Part shown: positions 44,115-53,684 of the stretch, piece by piece
Position numbering within the stretch: position 1 is the stretch's first letter
How the letters are laid out: each line of letters opens with the position of its first letter
From: Dyella sedimenti
GTDB lineage: Bacteria > Pseudomonadota > Gammaproteobacteria > Xanthomonadales > Rhodanobacteraceae
Assembly: GCF_022760995.1 (NCBI RefSeq)
Contig: NZ_JAKWJO010000001.1
Coordinates: 992,001-1,056,000 of the forward strand
Reading direction: 5' to 3'
DNA: 64,000 bases
Program-made: the position numbers and the translations under genes
The notes under the pieces: generated by a model
Database searches by the model: none
What the model was told of the DNA's origin: nothing
What the model saw: the letters and a program-made list of their open reading frames with translations, nothing else

Positions 44115-44843
44115 ATGCCCGCCCAACCCAACACCCTGGCTCCCCTGATCGCGATCATCGGCACGGATGGCTCGGGCAAATCGACAGTGTGTGATCACGT
44201 CGCCAGTTGGATTACCCGCTACGGCCCCGCGGGCCGCGTGCATCTCGGCAAGCAGTCGGGCAACGTCGCGCGCGCCATGGCGCGTTGGCCGCTCATCGGC
44301 CCGCTGCTCGATCGCGCGATCAAGCGCAAGGTCGATGGCGTCAACGACCGCATCGAGGCCGACCTCCAGCCGAAGCTGTTCCCCGCGCTGGTGATGAGCG
44401 CGTTCACCCTGCGCCGCAAGCGTCGCTTCAAGCGTATGCTCGCGCTTCGCCGCCAGGGACTCATCGTCGTTACCGATCGCTACCCGCAGGTGGAAATTCC
44501 TGGCGCATACGATGGCCCCGGTTTTCCCGAGACCTCGCAGGGATCGCGGCTGGTGGTGCGCTTGGCGCGGTACGAGCACGCGGTGTTCGAGTGGATGGCC
44601 AGCCATCGTCCCGATCTGGTACTGCGCTTGAACGTCGATCTCGATACCGCATGCGCGCGCAAGCCCGATCATCGCCGCGAGGCGCTCGCCAGGAAGATCG
44701 CGGTGACGCCGCAGCTTCGCTATAGCGGCGCGCCGATCGTCGAGATCGACGCCAACCAGCCGCTTGATGTCGTGATCGCGAATGTCGAGGCGGCTGTCGC
44801 CAAGACCATGGCCGAGCGCGGATACACGCCGGTTGGCTCGTAG
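44115..44843 (+). CDS. Thymidylate-kinase-like P-loop protein (paralogue 3 of 3)
   Basis: 242 residues, starting MPAQPNTLAPLIAIIGTDGSGKSTV, with Walker A at 16-24. It shares WPLIGPLLDRAI, IVVTDRYPQVEIPG and TACARKPDHRREALARKIAV with the other two. It stands alone on the plus strand, divergent from paralogue 2. The final Asp-containing segment APIVEIDANQPLDVVI matches the positions of their VFDLDTR and IVDLDGR. The 120 nt before its ATG contain no second gene. Confidence 0.85.
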   Translation: MPAQPNTLAPLIAIIGTDGSGKSTVCDHVASWITRYGPAGRVHLGKQSGNVARAMARWPLIGPLLDRAIKRKVDGVNDRIEADLQPKLFPALVMSAFTLRRKRRFKRMLALRRQGLIVVTDRYPQVEIPGAYDGPGFPETSQGSRLVVRLARYEHAVFEWMASHRPDLVLRLNVDLDTACARKPDHRREALARKIAVTPQLRYSGAPIVEIDANQPLDVVIANVEAAVAKTMAERGYTPVGS

Positions 44844-44942
44844 CGCTGGGGCGTGCGTGGCAACGCGATGTGGCGCTGGTGAAACGTCTCGCTCTCGGAG
44901 CCGCGCACGCGTACCAGGCACCGATCCAATCCCCGGAAACGA

Positions 44943-44967
44943 CAAAGCCCGCATCGCTGCGGGCTTC
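44943..44967 (-). terminator. Intrinsic terminator after tRNA-Leu
   Basis: On the minus strand, AGCCCGC pairs with GCGGGCT around AGCGAT and runs into TTTGT, starting about 12 nt after the tRNA CCA end. On the plus strand the same hairpin lies 100 nt after the third P-loop gene and may stop that transcript too. Confidence 0.8.
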
Positions 44968-44976
44968 GTCTACAAT

Positions 44977-45061
<85 letters not shown>

Positions 45062-45100
45062 AGGTGTCACGCTGTGCTTTGTCGGCTGCGTGAGCCGCGT

Positions 45101-45129
45101 AGATTAGGCATGTGTCGGCGGATTGTCAA
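45101..45129 (-). promoter_or_regulatory. Promoter of tRNA-Leu
   Basis: Perfect TTGACA (45124-45129, minus strand), 17-nt spacer, then TAATCT (45101-45106), about 40 nt before the mature tRNA 5' end. A GC-rich stretch follows the -10 box, as in stable RNA promoters. The same DNA read on the plus strand offers TTGTCA, which may help drive rnr. Confidence 0.7.
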
Positions 45130-45195
45130 CTATTCTTTCACCCCATCTTACGGACCGCGGCATCCGCGGTGCCGATCCGACGAAAAGGCAAGGAA

Positions 45196-47748
45196 GTGAC
45201 CAAAACAAAAGAACCACGCAAGCGCCGACAGGACGCCAAGTCCGGGCCTGCCGCGCCGAAACCGGCGAAGGGCGCCGCCCGCGTCAAGCGCTCGGCGCTC
45301 GATCCATCGCGCGCCCCGGCGGGGCGGGTGGACGATCCGCATGCCGAGCGCGAGGCGCAACGCTATGAGCGGCCGATTCCGAGCCGAGAGGCGATCCTTG
45401 CCTTGCTTGAGCAACGCGGCGAGCTGCTGACCGAGGCGCGCATCGCCGAGGCGATGTCGCTCCATGACGAATACGAACTCAATGCTCTGCGCAAGCGCCT
45501 GGGTGCGATGGTGCGCGACGGCCAGTTGCTGCTGGGTCGTCGCGGCGGCTACGCGCCGGCCAGCAAGCTCGACCTGATCCCAGGCATCGTGCTGGCCAAC
45601 GCCGAGGGCTATGGTTTTCTGCGGCCGGACGACGGCGGCGACGACCTCTACCTTTCCCCGCAGCAGATGCGCACGGTGCTGCACGGCGACCGCGTGCTGG
45701 CCAGCGTGGTCGGTATCGACCGGCGCGGCCGCAAGCAGGGCGCCATCGTCGAAGTGCTGCAGCGCCGCTCGCCGCGCCTGGTGGGACGCGTGGTGCTGGA
45801 GAATGGCGTGATGCTGGTGGCGCCGGACGACCGACGCCTGCACCAGGACGTGATGATCCTGCCGGGACACGACATGGGCGCGCGTTCCGGCCAGATCGTG
45901 GTGGCGGAAATCACCGACCCGCCGACGCCGCACCGTGGCCCTCTGGGCGCGATCCGCGCGGTGCTGGGCGAGCGCCTGCAACCCTCGCTGCTGGTGGAGA
46001 TGGCGATCGCCAGCTACGACCTGCCGCACGAGTGGCCCGACGCGGTGACGCGCGAGGCCGCGCAGGTCGAGCCCCAGGTGACCGCCGCCGAGCGCGAGGG
46101 CCGGGTGGACCTGCGCGCGCTGCCGCTGGTGACCATCGACGGTGCCGACGCCCGCGACTTCGACGACGCCGTCTATGCCGAACCCCGGCGAGGCGGCGGC
46201 TACCGCCTGGTGGTGGCCATCGCCGACGTATCGCACTACGTGAAGGTGGGATCCGCGCTGGACAAGGAAGCCTACGAGCGCAGCACCTCCACCTATTTCC
46301 CCGGCTTCGTGGTGCCGATGCTGCCGGAGACGCTGTCCAACGGCATCTGCTCGCTCAATCCCAAGGTCGAGCGCCTGTGCATGGTCTGCGACATGACGGT
46401 CGACGCGCAGGGCGAGGTGACCCGCTCGAAGTTCTACGACGCGGTGATGCGTTCGCACGCGCGGCTCACCTACGACCGCGTGTGGCAGGCCATCGGCCTG
46501 AACGATGCCGACGCGCGGCACGAGCTGGCCGACGTGCTGCCACAGCTGGAGCACCTGCACGGGCTCTACAGGCTGATGGCGGCGCAGCGCAAGCGCCGTG
46601 GGGCGATCGACTTCGAGACGCCCGAGGTGAAGTTCCGCCTCGACCAGCGCGGCGAAGTGGAGTCGATGGGCGCCACCGAGCGCAACGACGCACACAAGCT
46701 GATCGAGGAATGCATGATCGCGGCCAACGTGCAGGCGGCGCTGTTCCTGGAAAAGAAGAAGATCCCCGCGCTGTTCCGTGCCCACGAGCCGCCGCCGGCC
46801 GAGAAATACGAGGACCTGCAGCAGTTCCTGCGCGAGTTCAAGCTGCGCATGCCGTCGGTGGAGGAAGTGAAGCCCGGCGACTTCGCCAAGGTGCTTAAGC
46901 AGGTGCAGGACCGGCCCGAGCGCGAGCTGATCCAGTCCGTGCTGCTGCGTTCACAGAGCATGGCTGCCTACCAGCCGGACAACCGCGGCCACTTCGGCCT
47001 GGCGCTGGAGGCCTACGCGCATTTCACCTCGCCGATCCGTCGCTACCCGGACCTGCTGGTGCATCGTGCGATCCGCTATGCGATCGCCGGCGGCAAGCCT
47101 TCCGCCTATACCTACAGCGCGGCCGAGATGGCGGCGATGGCCGTGCACTGCTCGCAGCGCGAGCGCCGTGCGGAAGAGGCCGAGCGCGACGTGGACGAGC
47201 GCTTCAAGTGCGCATGGATGTCCAAGCACGTCGGCAGCGAGTTCGACGGTACCGTCACCGGCGTCACCTCGTTCGGCCTGTTCGTGGAGCTGGACGAGTC
47301 GAAGGTCTCGGGCCTGGTGCACATCAGCCAGCTCTCCAACGACTACTACCATTTCGATCCGGTGCGGCACCTGCTCAAGGGCGAGCGCAGCGGCGCCCAG
47401 TTCCGCCTGGGCGACCATGTGCGGGTACAGGTGCTGCGCGCCTCGCTGGAGGACCGCAAGATCGATTTCCGCCTGGTGGCGCCGCGCAAGGAGAAGGCCG
47501 CCGAGCCGCCGCGCAGCGAACGCCGCTACGATTACGCCGCCTCGGGCGAACGCTATTCGCTGCCCGCGCACAAGGCGACGTCGCGCCCCGCGGCGGGCGA
47601 TAATGCCGGCCCGGCGCCGTCGCGCAAGGCCGGCGGCGGCATGTTCGCCAAGGCCAAGGCGGCGGCCAAGGGCAAGTTCAAGGCGGCGAAGGCCGCCGTC
47701 TCCAAGGCAACCTCCAAGGCTCGCAAGGGCGGCAAGAAGAAAGGCTAG
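45196..47748 (+). CDS. rnr: Ribonuclease R
   Basis: 3'-5' exoribonuclease of 850 residues that degrades structured RNA. In order: N-terminal helix-turn-helix domain (IPSREAILALLEQRG...), cold-shock domains, RNB catalytic domain with DGADARDFDDAVYAE (metal-binding Asp cluster), S1 domain (GTVTGVTSFGLFVELDE) and a Lys/Ala-rich basic tail ending GGKKKG. The start is GTG at 45196 with AAAGG upstream (MTKTKEPRKRRQD); the frame before it crosses the tRNA promoter region. Followed 2 nt later by rlmB, as in many gammaproteobacteria. Confidence 0.96.
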   Translation: MTKTKEPRKRRQDAKSGPAAPKPAKGAARVKRSALDPSRAPAGRVDDPHAEREAQRYERPIPSREAILALLEQRGELLTEARIAEAMSLHDEYELNALRKRLGAMVRDGQLLLGRRGGYAPASKLDLIPGIVLANAEGYGFLRPDDGGDDLYLSPQQMRTVLHGDRVLASVVGIDRRGRKQGAIVEVLQRRSPRLVGRVVLENGVMLVAPDDRRLHQDVMILPGHDMGARSGQIVVAEITDPPTPHRGPLGAIRAVLGERLQPSLLVEMAIASYDLPHEWPDAVTREAAQVEPQVTAAEREGRVDLRALPLVTIDGADARDFDDAVYAEPRRGGGYRLVVAIADVSHYVKVGSALDKEAYERSTSTYFPGFVVPMLPETLSNGICSLNPKVERLCMVCDMTVDAQGEVTRSKFYDAVMRSHARLTYDRVWQAIGLNDADARHELADVLPQLEHLHGLYRLMAAQRKRRGAIDFETPEVKFRLDQRGEVESMGATERNDAHKLIEECMIAANVQAALFLEKKKIPALFRAHEPPPAEKYEDLQQFLREFKLRMPSVEEVKPGDFAKVLKQVQDRPERELIQSVLLRSQSMAAYQPDNRGHFGLALEAYAHFTSPIRRYPDLLVHRAIRYAIAGGKPSAYTYSAAEMAAMAVHCSQRERRAEEAERDVDERFKCAWMSKHVGSEFDGTVTGVTSFGLFVELDESKVSGLVHISQLSNDYYHFDPVRHLLKGERSGAQFRLGDHVRVQVLRASLEDRKIDFRLVAPRKEKAAEPPRSERRYDYAASGERYSLPAHKATSRPAAGDNAGPAPSRKAGGGMFAKAKAAAKGKFKAAKAAVSKATSKARKGGKKKG

Positions 47749-47750
47749 CA

Positions 47751-48497
47751 ATGAGTGAGAGCTGGATCGTCGGGATCAACCCGGTCGAGGGCGCGCTGAG
47801 CAACGATGCGTCGCGCGTGCGCGAGGTGCTGGTGGAGCAGGGCCAGCGCAACGCACGCGTGCAGGAGTTGGCCACGCGCGCCAAGGCCCTGAACATCCCG
47901 GTGCATCACCGGCCACGCGAGCAACTGGACCGCCTGGCCGGCGAGGCGCGCCACCAGGGCGTGGCGGCACGCTACGAGGCGCCGCCGATGGGCGGCGAGA
48001 ACGATCTCCCGGGCCTGCTCGAGAAGGCGGGGCAGGAGGCGCTGGTGCTGGTGCTCGACGGCGTCACCGATCCGCACAACCTGGGTGCCTGCCTGCGCAG
48101 CGCGGCGGCGGCCAGGGTCACCGCGGTGGTCGTGCCGAAGGACCGCGCGGTGGGTCTCACCCCGGTAGTGCGCCGCGCCTCGGCGGGCGGCGCCGACCGC
48201 GTGCCGCTGATCGCCGCCACCAACCTGGCGCGCGCCCTGCGTACGCTGAAGGATGCGGGCGTATGGATCACCGGCCTGGCCGGCGATACGGATACGAGCG
48301 TGTACGGCATCGACCTGCGCGGTCCGGTGGCGCTGGTGCTGGGCAGCGAGGGCGAGGGCATGCGCCGCCTCACCCGCGAGACCTGCGATTTCGTGGCCAA
48401 GATCCCGATGCCCGGCGCGATGGAGAGCCTCAACGTCTCCGTCGCCACCGGCATCGTCCTGTTCGAGGCCCTGCGGCAAAGGAGCGAAAAGCGATGA
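47751..48497 (+). CDS. rlmB: 23S rRNA (guanosine-2'-O-)-methyltransferase RlmB
   Basis: SPOUT-class methyltransferase (248 residues) that modifies G2251 of 23S rRNA. The N-terminal L30e-like substrate domain (IVGINPVEGALSND...) is followed by DGVTDPHNLGACLRSAAAARV and the knot motifs LVLGSEGEGMRRLTRETCD and IPMPGAMESLNVSVATGI. In operon with rnr; its stop overlaps the next gene by 4 nt. Confidence 0.96.
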   Translation: MSESWIVGINPVEGALSNDASRVREVLVEQGQRNARVQELATRAKALNIPVHHRPREQLDRLAGEARHQGVAARYEAPPMGGENDLPGLLEKAGQEALVLVLDGVTDPHNLGACLRSAAAARVTAVVVPKDRAVGLTPVVRRASAGGADRVPLIAATNLARALRTLKDAGVWITGLAGDTDTSVYGIDLRGPVALVLGSEGEGMRRLTRETCDFVAKIPMPGAMESLNVSVATGIVLFEALRQRSEKR

Positions 48498-48784
48498 CCT
48501 TCCAATGGCACGACTGGGCCGGCTACATCGGCGTGGCGCTGGTACTGCTGGCGTTCCTGCTGCTGCAGGCCCACAAGCTGCACGGCAACGGGCTGGTTTA
48601 CCAGCTGATGAACGTGCTGGGCGCGCTGGGCGTGGCGTTGTCGCTGGTGTTCGGCGCGACGCAGATGAACTGGCCGGCTTTCCTGATGCAGCTCGCCTGG
48701 ATCGTCATCGGCGTGTACGGCATCGCGCATTCGACCCGCGCGCGGCGCGAGGCGCGGGAGCTGGGCGGGAAGATCACGTCCTGA
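48494..48784 (+). CDS. Small membrane protein, CBU_0592-like
   Basis: 96 residues with three predicted helices (WAGYIGVALVLLAFLLLQAH, VYQLMNVLGALGVALSLVFG, PAFLMQLAWIVIGVYGIAH). The pattern of a DWxGYIGV start, a central LxNxxGA and a final WxxIGxYG is that of a small conserved membrane family of unknown role. Coupled to rlmB through an ATGA overlap. A diverged REP pair follows. Confidence 0.85.
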   Translation: MTFQWHDWAGYIGVALVLLAFLLLQAHKLHGNGLVYQLMNVLGALGVALSLVFGATQMNWPAFLMQLAWIVIGVYGIAHSTRARREARELGGKITS

Positions 48785-48824
48785 GGGTACGTGCGGCCAG
48801 GTGGCCTTGCCCGTGGACATGGGG

Positions 48825-48906
48825 GTGGGAGCGCACCTCGTGCGCGACTGCGGCGGCATATGGTCGCTGCGTCGTCAGGTTGTCGCGCACGGGGTGCGCT
48901 CCCACA
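48825..48906. repeat. Diverged REP-like inverted pair
   Basis: GTGGGAGCGCACCTCGTGCG (48825-48844) and its mirror TGTCGCGCACGGGGTGCGCT plus CCCAC (48881-48905) form an 82-nt inverted repeat between two convergent genes. The units differ from the 24.7-kb copies (GTGGGAG in place of GTAGGAG), so they are a sub-family. They could fold into one large hairpin ending both transcripts. Confidence 0.8.
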
Positions 48907-48925
48907 GAAAAACCGGCTGCTTTGC

Positions 48926-49657
48926 TCAGTCCTTGTGGCCGAGCTTGGTTGGCTCCGGGTTGGAGGTGAAGTCGCGCTTGGCGCGTTGGGCGTTCAGCGG
49001 CTCGCCATTGACCTGGTACCACACGCTTTCGGCGATGTTGGTGGCGTGGTCGCCGATGCGCTCGATGTTCTTGGCCATGAACAGCAGGTGCGTGCATGGC
49101 GTGATGTTGCGCGGGTCTTCCATCATGTAGGTGAGCAGCTGGCGGAAGTAGCCGGTATAGGCCTCGTCCAGCTCGGCGTCGTCCTTCCATACCTGGTAGG
49201 CGCGCTCGGGGTCGCGGTCGCGGTAGGCGATCAGCACGTCGCGCATTTCCTGCGCCGCCAGCTCGGCCAGGTAGCCCAGGCCGCTGGTCGGGGCGATCGG
49301 CGCCACCATGGAAAGCGGGATCGAGCGCTTGGCCACGTTGGCGGCGTAGTCGCCAACGCGCTCGATGTCGGCGGCGATACGCAGCGCGGCGAACACGTTG
49401 CGCAGGTCGCTGGCGATGGGCGCGCGCAGCGCCAGCAGGCGCACCACGTCGTGGCTGATTTCCTGTTCGAGCTGGTCGATGGCGTCGTCGTTGTTGACCA
49501 CATGCTGGGCAGCGCGCTCGTCGCGACGGTCGATCACGTCGATGGCCGCTTCCAGCTGGCCCACCGCGAGCTCGCCCATGCGGACGATCTCGCCGGTGAG
49601 GCGCGTCAGCTCGTCGTCGTAGCTCTTGATGATGTGTTCTTTGCTGCTGCCGGTCAT
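48926..49657 (-). CDS. phoU: Phosphate signalling protein PhoU
   Basis: All-helical regulator of 243 residues, with two three-helix repeats each carrying the metal-site ExxxD pattern (RIAADIERVGDYAANVAKR and MAKNIERIGDHATNIAESV). It links the PstSCAB transporter to the PhoR kinase. Last gene of the pst operon, 93 nt after pstB, with a repeat between them. Confidence 0.96.
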   Translation of the reverse strand: MTGSSKEHIIKSYDDELTRLTGEIVRMGELAVGQLEAAIDVIDRRDERAAQHVVNNDDAIDQLEQEISHDVVRLLALRAPIASDLRNVFAALRIAADIERVGDYAANVAKRSIPLSMVAPIAPTSGLGYLAELAAQEMRDVLIAYRDRDPERAYQVWKDDAELDEAYTGYFRQLLTYMMEDPRNITPCTHLLFMAKNIERIGDHATNIAESVWYQVNGEPLNAQRAKRDFTSNPEPTKLGHKD

Positions 49658-49667
49658 AAGCGTTCTC

Positions 49668-49745
49668 GGGAATAGAGAATAGGGGATCGGGAACAGGTCT
49701 GGCGGCGGGTTTTGCTATTCCCGATTCACCATTCCCTATTCCCTG
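49668..49745. repeat. Imperfect inverted repeat of GGGAATAG units between pstB and phoU
   Basis: The left arm (49668-49695) contains GGGAATAGAGAATAGGGGAT; the right arm (49714-49745) reads in reverse complement CAGGGAATAGGGAATGGTGA followed by ATCGGGAATAGC. Short GGGAATNG units of this type are common intergenic repeats in Xanthomonadales. Here they would fold into a long stem in the pst mRNA and may lower phoU output. Confidence 0.75.
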
Positions 49746-49750
49746 CTCGA

Positions 49751-50566
49751 TCAGCCAAAGCGACCCGTGATGTAGTCCTCGGTCTGCTTCTTGCTCGGCT
49801 TGGTGAAGATCTGTTCGGTGCGGTCGAATTCGATCAGTTCGCCCAGGTACATGAAGGCGGTAAGGTCGGAACAGCGGGCCGCCTGCTGCATGTTGTGGGT
49901 GACGATGACGATGGTGTATTCGCTCTTGAGTTCTTCCACCAGTTGCTCGATGCGGCCGGTGGCGATCGGGTCCAGCGCCGAGGTGGGCTCGTCCAGCAGC
50001 AGTACTTCGGGCTTGAGGGCGATGCCGCGGGCGATGCACAGGCGCTGCTGCTGGCCGCCGGAGAGGCCGAGCGCGCTCTGCTTGAGCTTGTCCTTCACCT
50101 CGTCCCACAGGGCGGCGCTGCGCAGCGCCTGCTCCACGCGGATCTCCATGTCGGCGCGTGACAGCTTCTCGTGGTGGCGGATGCCGTAGGCCACGTTCTC
50201 GAAGATGGTCATCGGAAACGGCACCGGCTTCTGGAACACCATGCCCACCTTGCTGCGCAGGCGATTCATCGAGTAGCCGGGATCGAGGATGTTCTCGCCG
50301 TCCAGCACGATCTCGCCCTTGGCCTCCAGCTTCGGGTAGATTGCGTAGATGCGGTTGAAGATGCGCAACAGGGTGGACTTGCCGCAGCCGGAAGGGCCGA
50401 TGATGGCTGTCACCTTCTTTTCCGGGATGTCCATGTTGATGCCTTTCAGCGCATGGTATCCGTTGTAGTAGAAGTGCAGGTCGCGCACCTTCAGCTTGGT
50501 CGGCGCGATCGGCGCGGGCGTGGCCGCGGATTGCGGATGGATGCCGGCGGCAGCGGACTCAGTCAT
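49751..50566 (-). CDS. pstB: Phosphate ABC transporter ATPase PstB
   Basis: ATPase of 271 residues. Walker [10 protein letters not shown], signature [16 protein letters not shown], Walker [14 protein letters not shown] and the RYNG-like PstB start [19 protein letters not shown] are all present. It overlaps pstA by 8 nt. Confidence 0.97.
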   Translation of the reverse strand: MTESAAAGIHPQSAATPAPIAPTKLKVRDLHFYYNGYHALKGINMDIPEKKVTAIIGPSGCGKSTLLRIFNRIYAIYPKLEAKGEIVLDGENILDPGYSMNRLRSKVGMVFQKPVPFPMTIFENVAYGIRHHEKLSRADMEIRVEQALRSAALWDEVKDKLKQSALGLSGGQQQRLCIARGIALKPEVLLLDEPTSALDPIATGRIEQLVEELKSEYTIVIVTHNMQQAARCSDLTAFMYLGELIEFDRTEQIFTKPSKKQTEDYITGRFG

Positions 50567-51434
50567 GGGACACCTTGTTGCGGGAAAGGACCAGGCGAGA
50601 AGCGAGGCTCAGCAGCAGTACGAACATGGTGAGCACGAACGCACCCGCCCAGGCGATGGCATGCAGGCCCTCGCCGGGATCGTTGGCGTACTGGTAGATC
50701 ACCTGGGGCAGGCTGGACATCTTGTCCATCGGGTTGAAGGTCAGGTAGTTGTTGCCGAACGCGGTGAACAGCAGCGGCGCGGTCTCGCCGCTGATGCGCG
50801 CCAGCGCCAGCAGCACGCCGGTGATGATGCCCGAGCGGGCGGCGCGGATCAGGATCTGCAGGGTGAGCTTCCACTGCGGGATGCCCAGCGACAGCGCCGC
50901 CTCGCGCAGGGTGGAGGGCACCAGGCGCAGCATTTCGTCGGAGGTGCGCACGATCACCGGCAGCGCGATCAGCGCCAGCGCCACGCCGCCGGCCCAGCCG
51001 GAGAAGGTGGTGGAACCGTTGGTGAGCGTGGTCGATGGCAGCACGACGATGGTGTAGACGAACAGGCCCAGCACGATCGACGGCGCCGACAGCAGGATGT
51101 CGTTGAGGAAGCGGATCGATTCGCCCAGCTTGGTGCCGCTGGCGTATTCGGCCAGCCAGGTGCCGGCCAGCACGCCGATCGGCGTGGCGATGACGATGCC
51201 GATCAGGTCGATGATGAAGCTGCCCACCATGGCGTTGAGCAGGCCGCCGTCCTCGCCATAGGCGGTGATCTTGGTGAACAGCTGCAGGTGCAGCGCACTG
51301 ATGCCCTGGCGCAGCGTTTCCCACAGGATCCAGGCCAGGAACACCAGGCCGATCACGGTGGCCAGGGTGCTCATCGCCAGCGCGATGGCGTTGACGACGC
51401 GGCGGCGCGTATAGAGCAGCGAGTCGGCGGCCAT
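50559..51434 (-). CDS. pstA: Phosphate ABC transporter permease PstA
   Basis: Permease of 291 residues with about six helices. The EAA loop is [26 protein letters not shown], and the [15 protein letters not shown] segment is typical of PstA. The start at 51434 ([19 protein letters not shown]) shares a base with the pstC stop (TGATG). Confidence 0.95.
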   Translation of the reverse strand: MAADSLLYTRRRVVNAIALAMSTLATVIGLVFLAWILWETLRQGISALHLQLFTKITAYGEDGGLLNAMVGSFIIDLIGIVIATPIGVLAGTWLAEYASGTKLGESIRFLNDILLSAPSIVLGLFVYTIVVLPSTTLTNGSTTFSGWAGGVALALIALPVIVRTSDEMLRLVPSTLREAALSLGIPQWKLTLQILIRAARSGIITGVLLALARISGETAPLLFTAFGNNYLTFNPMDKMSSLPQVIYQYANDPGEGLHAIAWAGAFVLTMFVLLLSLASRLVLSRNKVSHD

Positions 51435-52456
51435 CAGCGACCCTCCTTGTGGGCCATCTGGCGCAGCATCCAGCGGGCGATCAGCAGCACGATGAAGGTC
51501 ACCACGAACAGCAGGAAGGCCAGGGCCATCAGCGTCGATTTCTGCAGGCCCGCGGCCTCGCTGAACTGGTTGGCGATGGTGGAGGCGATCGAGGCGCCCG
51601 GATCCAGGAGGGAGGGCGACAGCTTCATTGCGTTGCCCAGCACGAAGGTCACCGCCATCGTCTCGCCCAGCGCGCGGCCCAGGCCGAGGAAGATGCCGCC
51701 TATCACCGCCGATCGGGTGTAGGGCAGCACGATGTCCCAGGACACTTCCCAGGTGCTGGAGCCCAGCGCATAGGCCGACTCCTTCAGGCGCGAGGGAACG
51801 GTCTGGAACACCTCGCGCATCACCGAGGAGATGAATGGGACGATCATCACCGCCAGCACGATGCCCGCGGTGAGTATGCTGGCGCCGAACGGATAGTCGC
51901 TGCCGAACAGCTTGCCCACGAAGGGCACGTGCGCGGCCACCCACGACAGCTTGCCGTCGTCCGGCTTGTCGCCCAGGTAGCTGGTCAGCCAGGGCTTGAT
52001 GTGGTCGGCGAAGAAGGGCGCGAAGATGAACAGGCCCCACATGCCGTAGATGATCGAGGGGATGCCGGCCAGCAGTTCGATGGCCGAGGCCACCGGCGTG
52101 CGCAGCCAGGCGGGTGCCACCTCGGAGAGGTAGATGGCGATGCCGAAGCTCACCGGCACGGCGATAATCAGCGCGATCAGCGAGGTGGCGATGGTGCCGT
52201 AGACGGGCACGAGGGCGCCGTAGGTATCGGTGCCGGGATCCCATTCGGCGCTGAACAGGAAATGCCAGCCGAAGGTGCCGAAGGCGTGGCGGCCGCCCCA
52301 CAGGGTGGCGCCGGCGGCGCCCAGCAGGCAGGCCAGCACGAGCAGGGCGCAGCCCTTGAGCAGCCAGGAGAACAGGCGGTCCTGCCGTGCGTCGCGCTGC
52401 GCGCGTGCTTCCTGTGCCTGGGACGCGGCGGCGACGGCGCCTACATTCGCTTGCAT
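51434..52456 (-). CDS. pstC: Phosphate ABC transporter permease PstC
   Basis: Permease of 340 residues. Recognisable parts are FGTFGWHFLFSAEWDPGTDTYGALVPVYGTI, AIYLSEVAPAWLR, ELLAGIPSIIYGMWGLFIFAP and the loop KESAYALGSSTWEVSWDIVLPYTRSA. It has a Gln/Arg-rich N-terminal tail of about 28 residues before the first helix. It follows pstS after a hairpin-containing 193-nt gap. Confidence 0.96.
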   Translation of the reverse strand: MQANVGAVAAASQAQEARAQRDARQDRLFSWLLKGCALLVLACLLGAAGATLWGGRHAFGTFGWHFLFSAEWDPGTDTYGALVPVYGTIATSLIALIIAVPVSFGIAIYLSEVAPAWLRTPVASAIELLAGIPSIIYGMWGLFIFAPFFADHIKPWLTSYLGDKPDDGKLSWVAAHVPFVGKLFGSDYPFGASILTAGIVLAVMIVPFISSVMREVFQTVPSRLKESAYALGSSTWEVSWDIVLPYTRSAVIGGIFLGLGRALGETMAVTFVLGNAMKLSPSLLDPGASIASTIANQFSEAAGLQKSTLMALAFLLFVVTFIVLLIARWMLRQMAHKEGR

Positions 52457-52553
52457 GTGCGGAGGATTCCTCGGCAGTCAGGCGGACCCGGCCGGCGCGA
52501 AGGCCGTTCCGGTCCGTGGACGATGCGCCGGATCGCGGCGCCTTTCAACAACA

Positions 52554-52579
52554 GGCCGCCCGAGGTGAGTCGGGCGGCC
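52554..52579 (-). terminator. Hairpin between pstS and pstC (attenuator-like)
   Basis: GGCCGCCCGA and TCGGGCGGCC form a perfect 10-bp stem with a 6-nt loop, followed on the minus strand by TGTTGTTG. It lies 70 nt after the pstS stop. Such partial terminators are usual between a highly expressed binding protein and the rest of its transporter operon. Confidence 0.75.
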
Positions 52580-52649
52580 GTTGTCGTGCGGTCAAGCGCT
52601 CAGGGTAAGTCTTGCCGGTTGCCGTTGCATGACCGGCGAGACGATGGCC

Positions 52650-53684
52650 TCAGTGCTTGTACTCGGTGCTCCAGTAAGCCTCGATCTTCTTGACCAGGCT
52701 GTCCGGCAAGGCGACGTAGTCGAGCGAGGCGGCGTCCTTCTGGCCGTTCTCGAGCGCCCACTTGAAGAACTCGAAGGCCACCTTGGTGTGCTCGGCATTC
52801 TTCGGGGACTTGTACATCACCACCCAGGTGGTGGCGGTGATCGGCCACGCCTGCGCGCCAGGGGCGTTGGTCATGATGACGTTGAAGTCCTTGGCGCTGC
52901 CCCAGTCGGCGGTGGCGGCGGCGGCGGCGAAGGCCTCGGCGCTCGGCGCGATGACCTGGCCGGCGGCGTTCTTCAGGTCCACCCAGCTGATCTTGTTCTT
53001 CACGGCATAGGCGTACTCGACGTAGCCGATCGAGCCGCTGATCTGCTTGACGTACTGCGACACGCCCTCGTTGCCCTTGCCGCCCACGCCGGTCGGCCAG
53101 TCGACGGCGGTGCCGAACTTCACCTTGGTCGCCCACTCGTTGCTGACCTTGGAGAGGTAGTTGGTGAAGTTGAACGAGGTGCCCGAGCCGTCCGAGCGGT
53201 GCACGACCGTGATCTTCTTGGCCGGCAGGTTCGCGCCGGCGTTGAGCGCGGCGATTTTCGGGTCGTTCCACTGGGTGATCTTGCCCAGGAAGATGTCGGC
53301 GAGGGTGGCGCCGTCAAGCTTGATCTGGCCGGCCTCGACGCCCGGGATGTTGACCACCGGCACGATGCCGCCCACCACGACCGGGAACTGGCCCAGGCCG
53401 AACTGCGCGAGGTCCTCGGCCTTCACCGGCGCGTCGGTGGCGCCGAAGTCGATGGTGCCTTCCTTGATCTGGGCCACGCCGGCGCCCGAGCCGACGGACT
53501 GGTAGTTGAGCTTGTTGCCGGTCTTTTCGGCGTAGCCCGCGGACCACTTCGAGAGCACCGGGTAGACGAAGCTCGAGCCGGCGCCGGTGATATCGGTGGC
53601 GTGCGCAGCCACGCCGAACAGCGATGCCGCGGCGAACACGGCGGTGGTGCCGATGCGGGACAGATACTTGGTTGAGGTCAACAC
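52650..53684 (-). CDS. pstS: Phosphate ABC transporter periplasmic binding protein PstS
   Basis: 344 residues. A signal peptide (IGTTAVFAAASLFGVAAHA) is cut before TDITGAGSSFVYPV; phosphate-site segments are GAGSSFVYP, SVGSGAGVAQIKEGTIDFGATDAP and HRSDGSGTSFNFTNYL. First gene of the pst operon; a Pho-box-like site lies 85-120 nt upstream of its start. Confidence 0.97.
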   Translation of the reverse strand: MLTSTKYLSRIGTTAVFAAASLFGVAAHATDITGAGSSFVYPVLSKWSAGYAEKTGNKLNYQSVGSGAGVAQIKEGTIDFGATDAPVKAEDLAQFGLGQFPVVVGGIVPVVNIPGVEAGQIKLDGATLADIFLGKITQWNDPKIAALNAGANLPAKKITVVHRSDGSGTSFNFTNYLSKVSNEWATKVKFGTAVDWPTGVGGKGNEGVSQYVKQISGSIGYVEYAYAVKNKISWVDLKNAAGQVIAPSAEAFAAAAATADWGSAKDFNVIMTNAPGAQAWPITATTWVVMYKSPKNAEHTKVAFEFFKWALENGQKDAASLDYVALPDSLVKKIEAYWSTEYKH

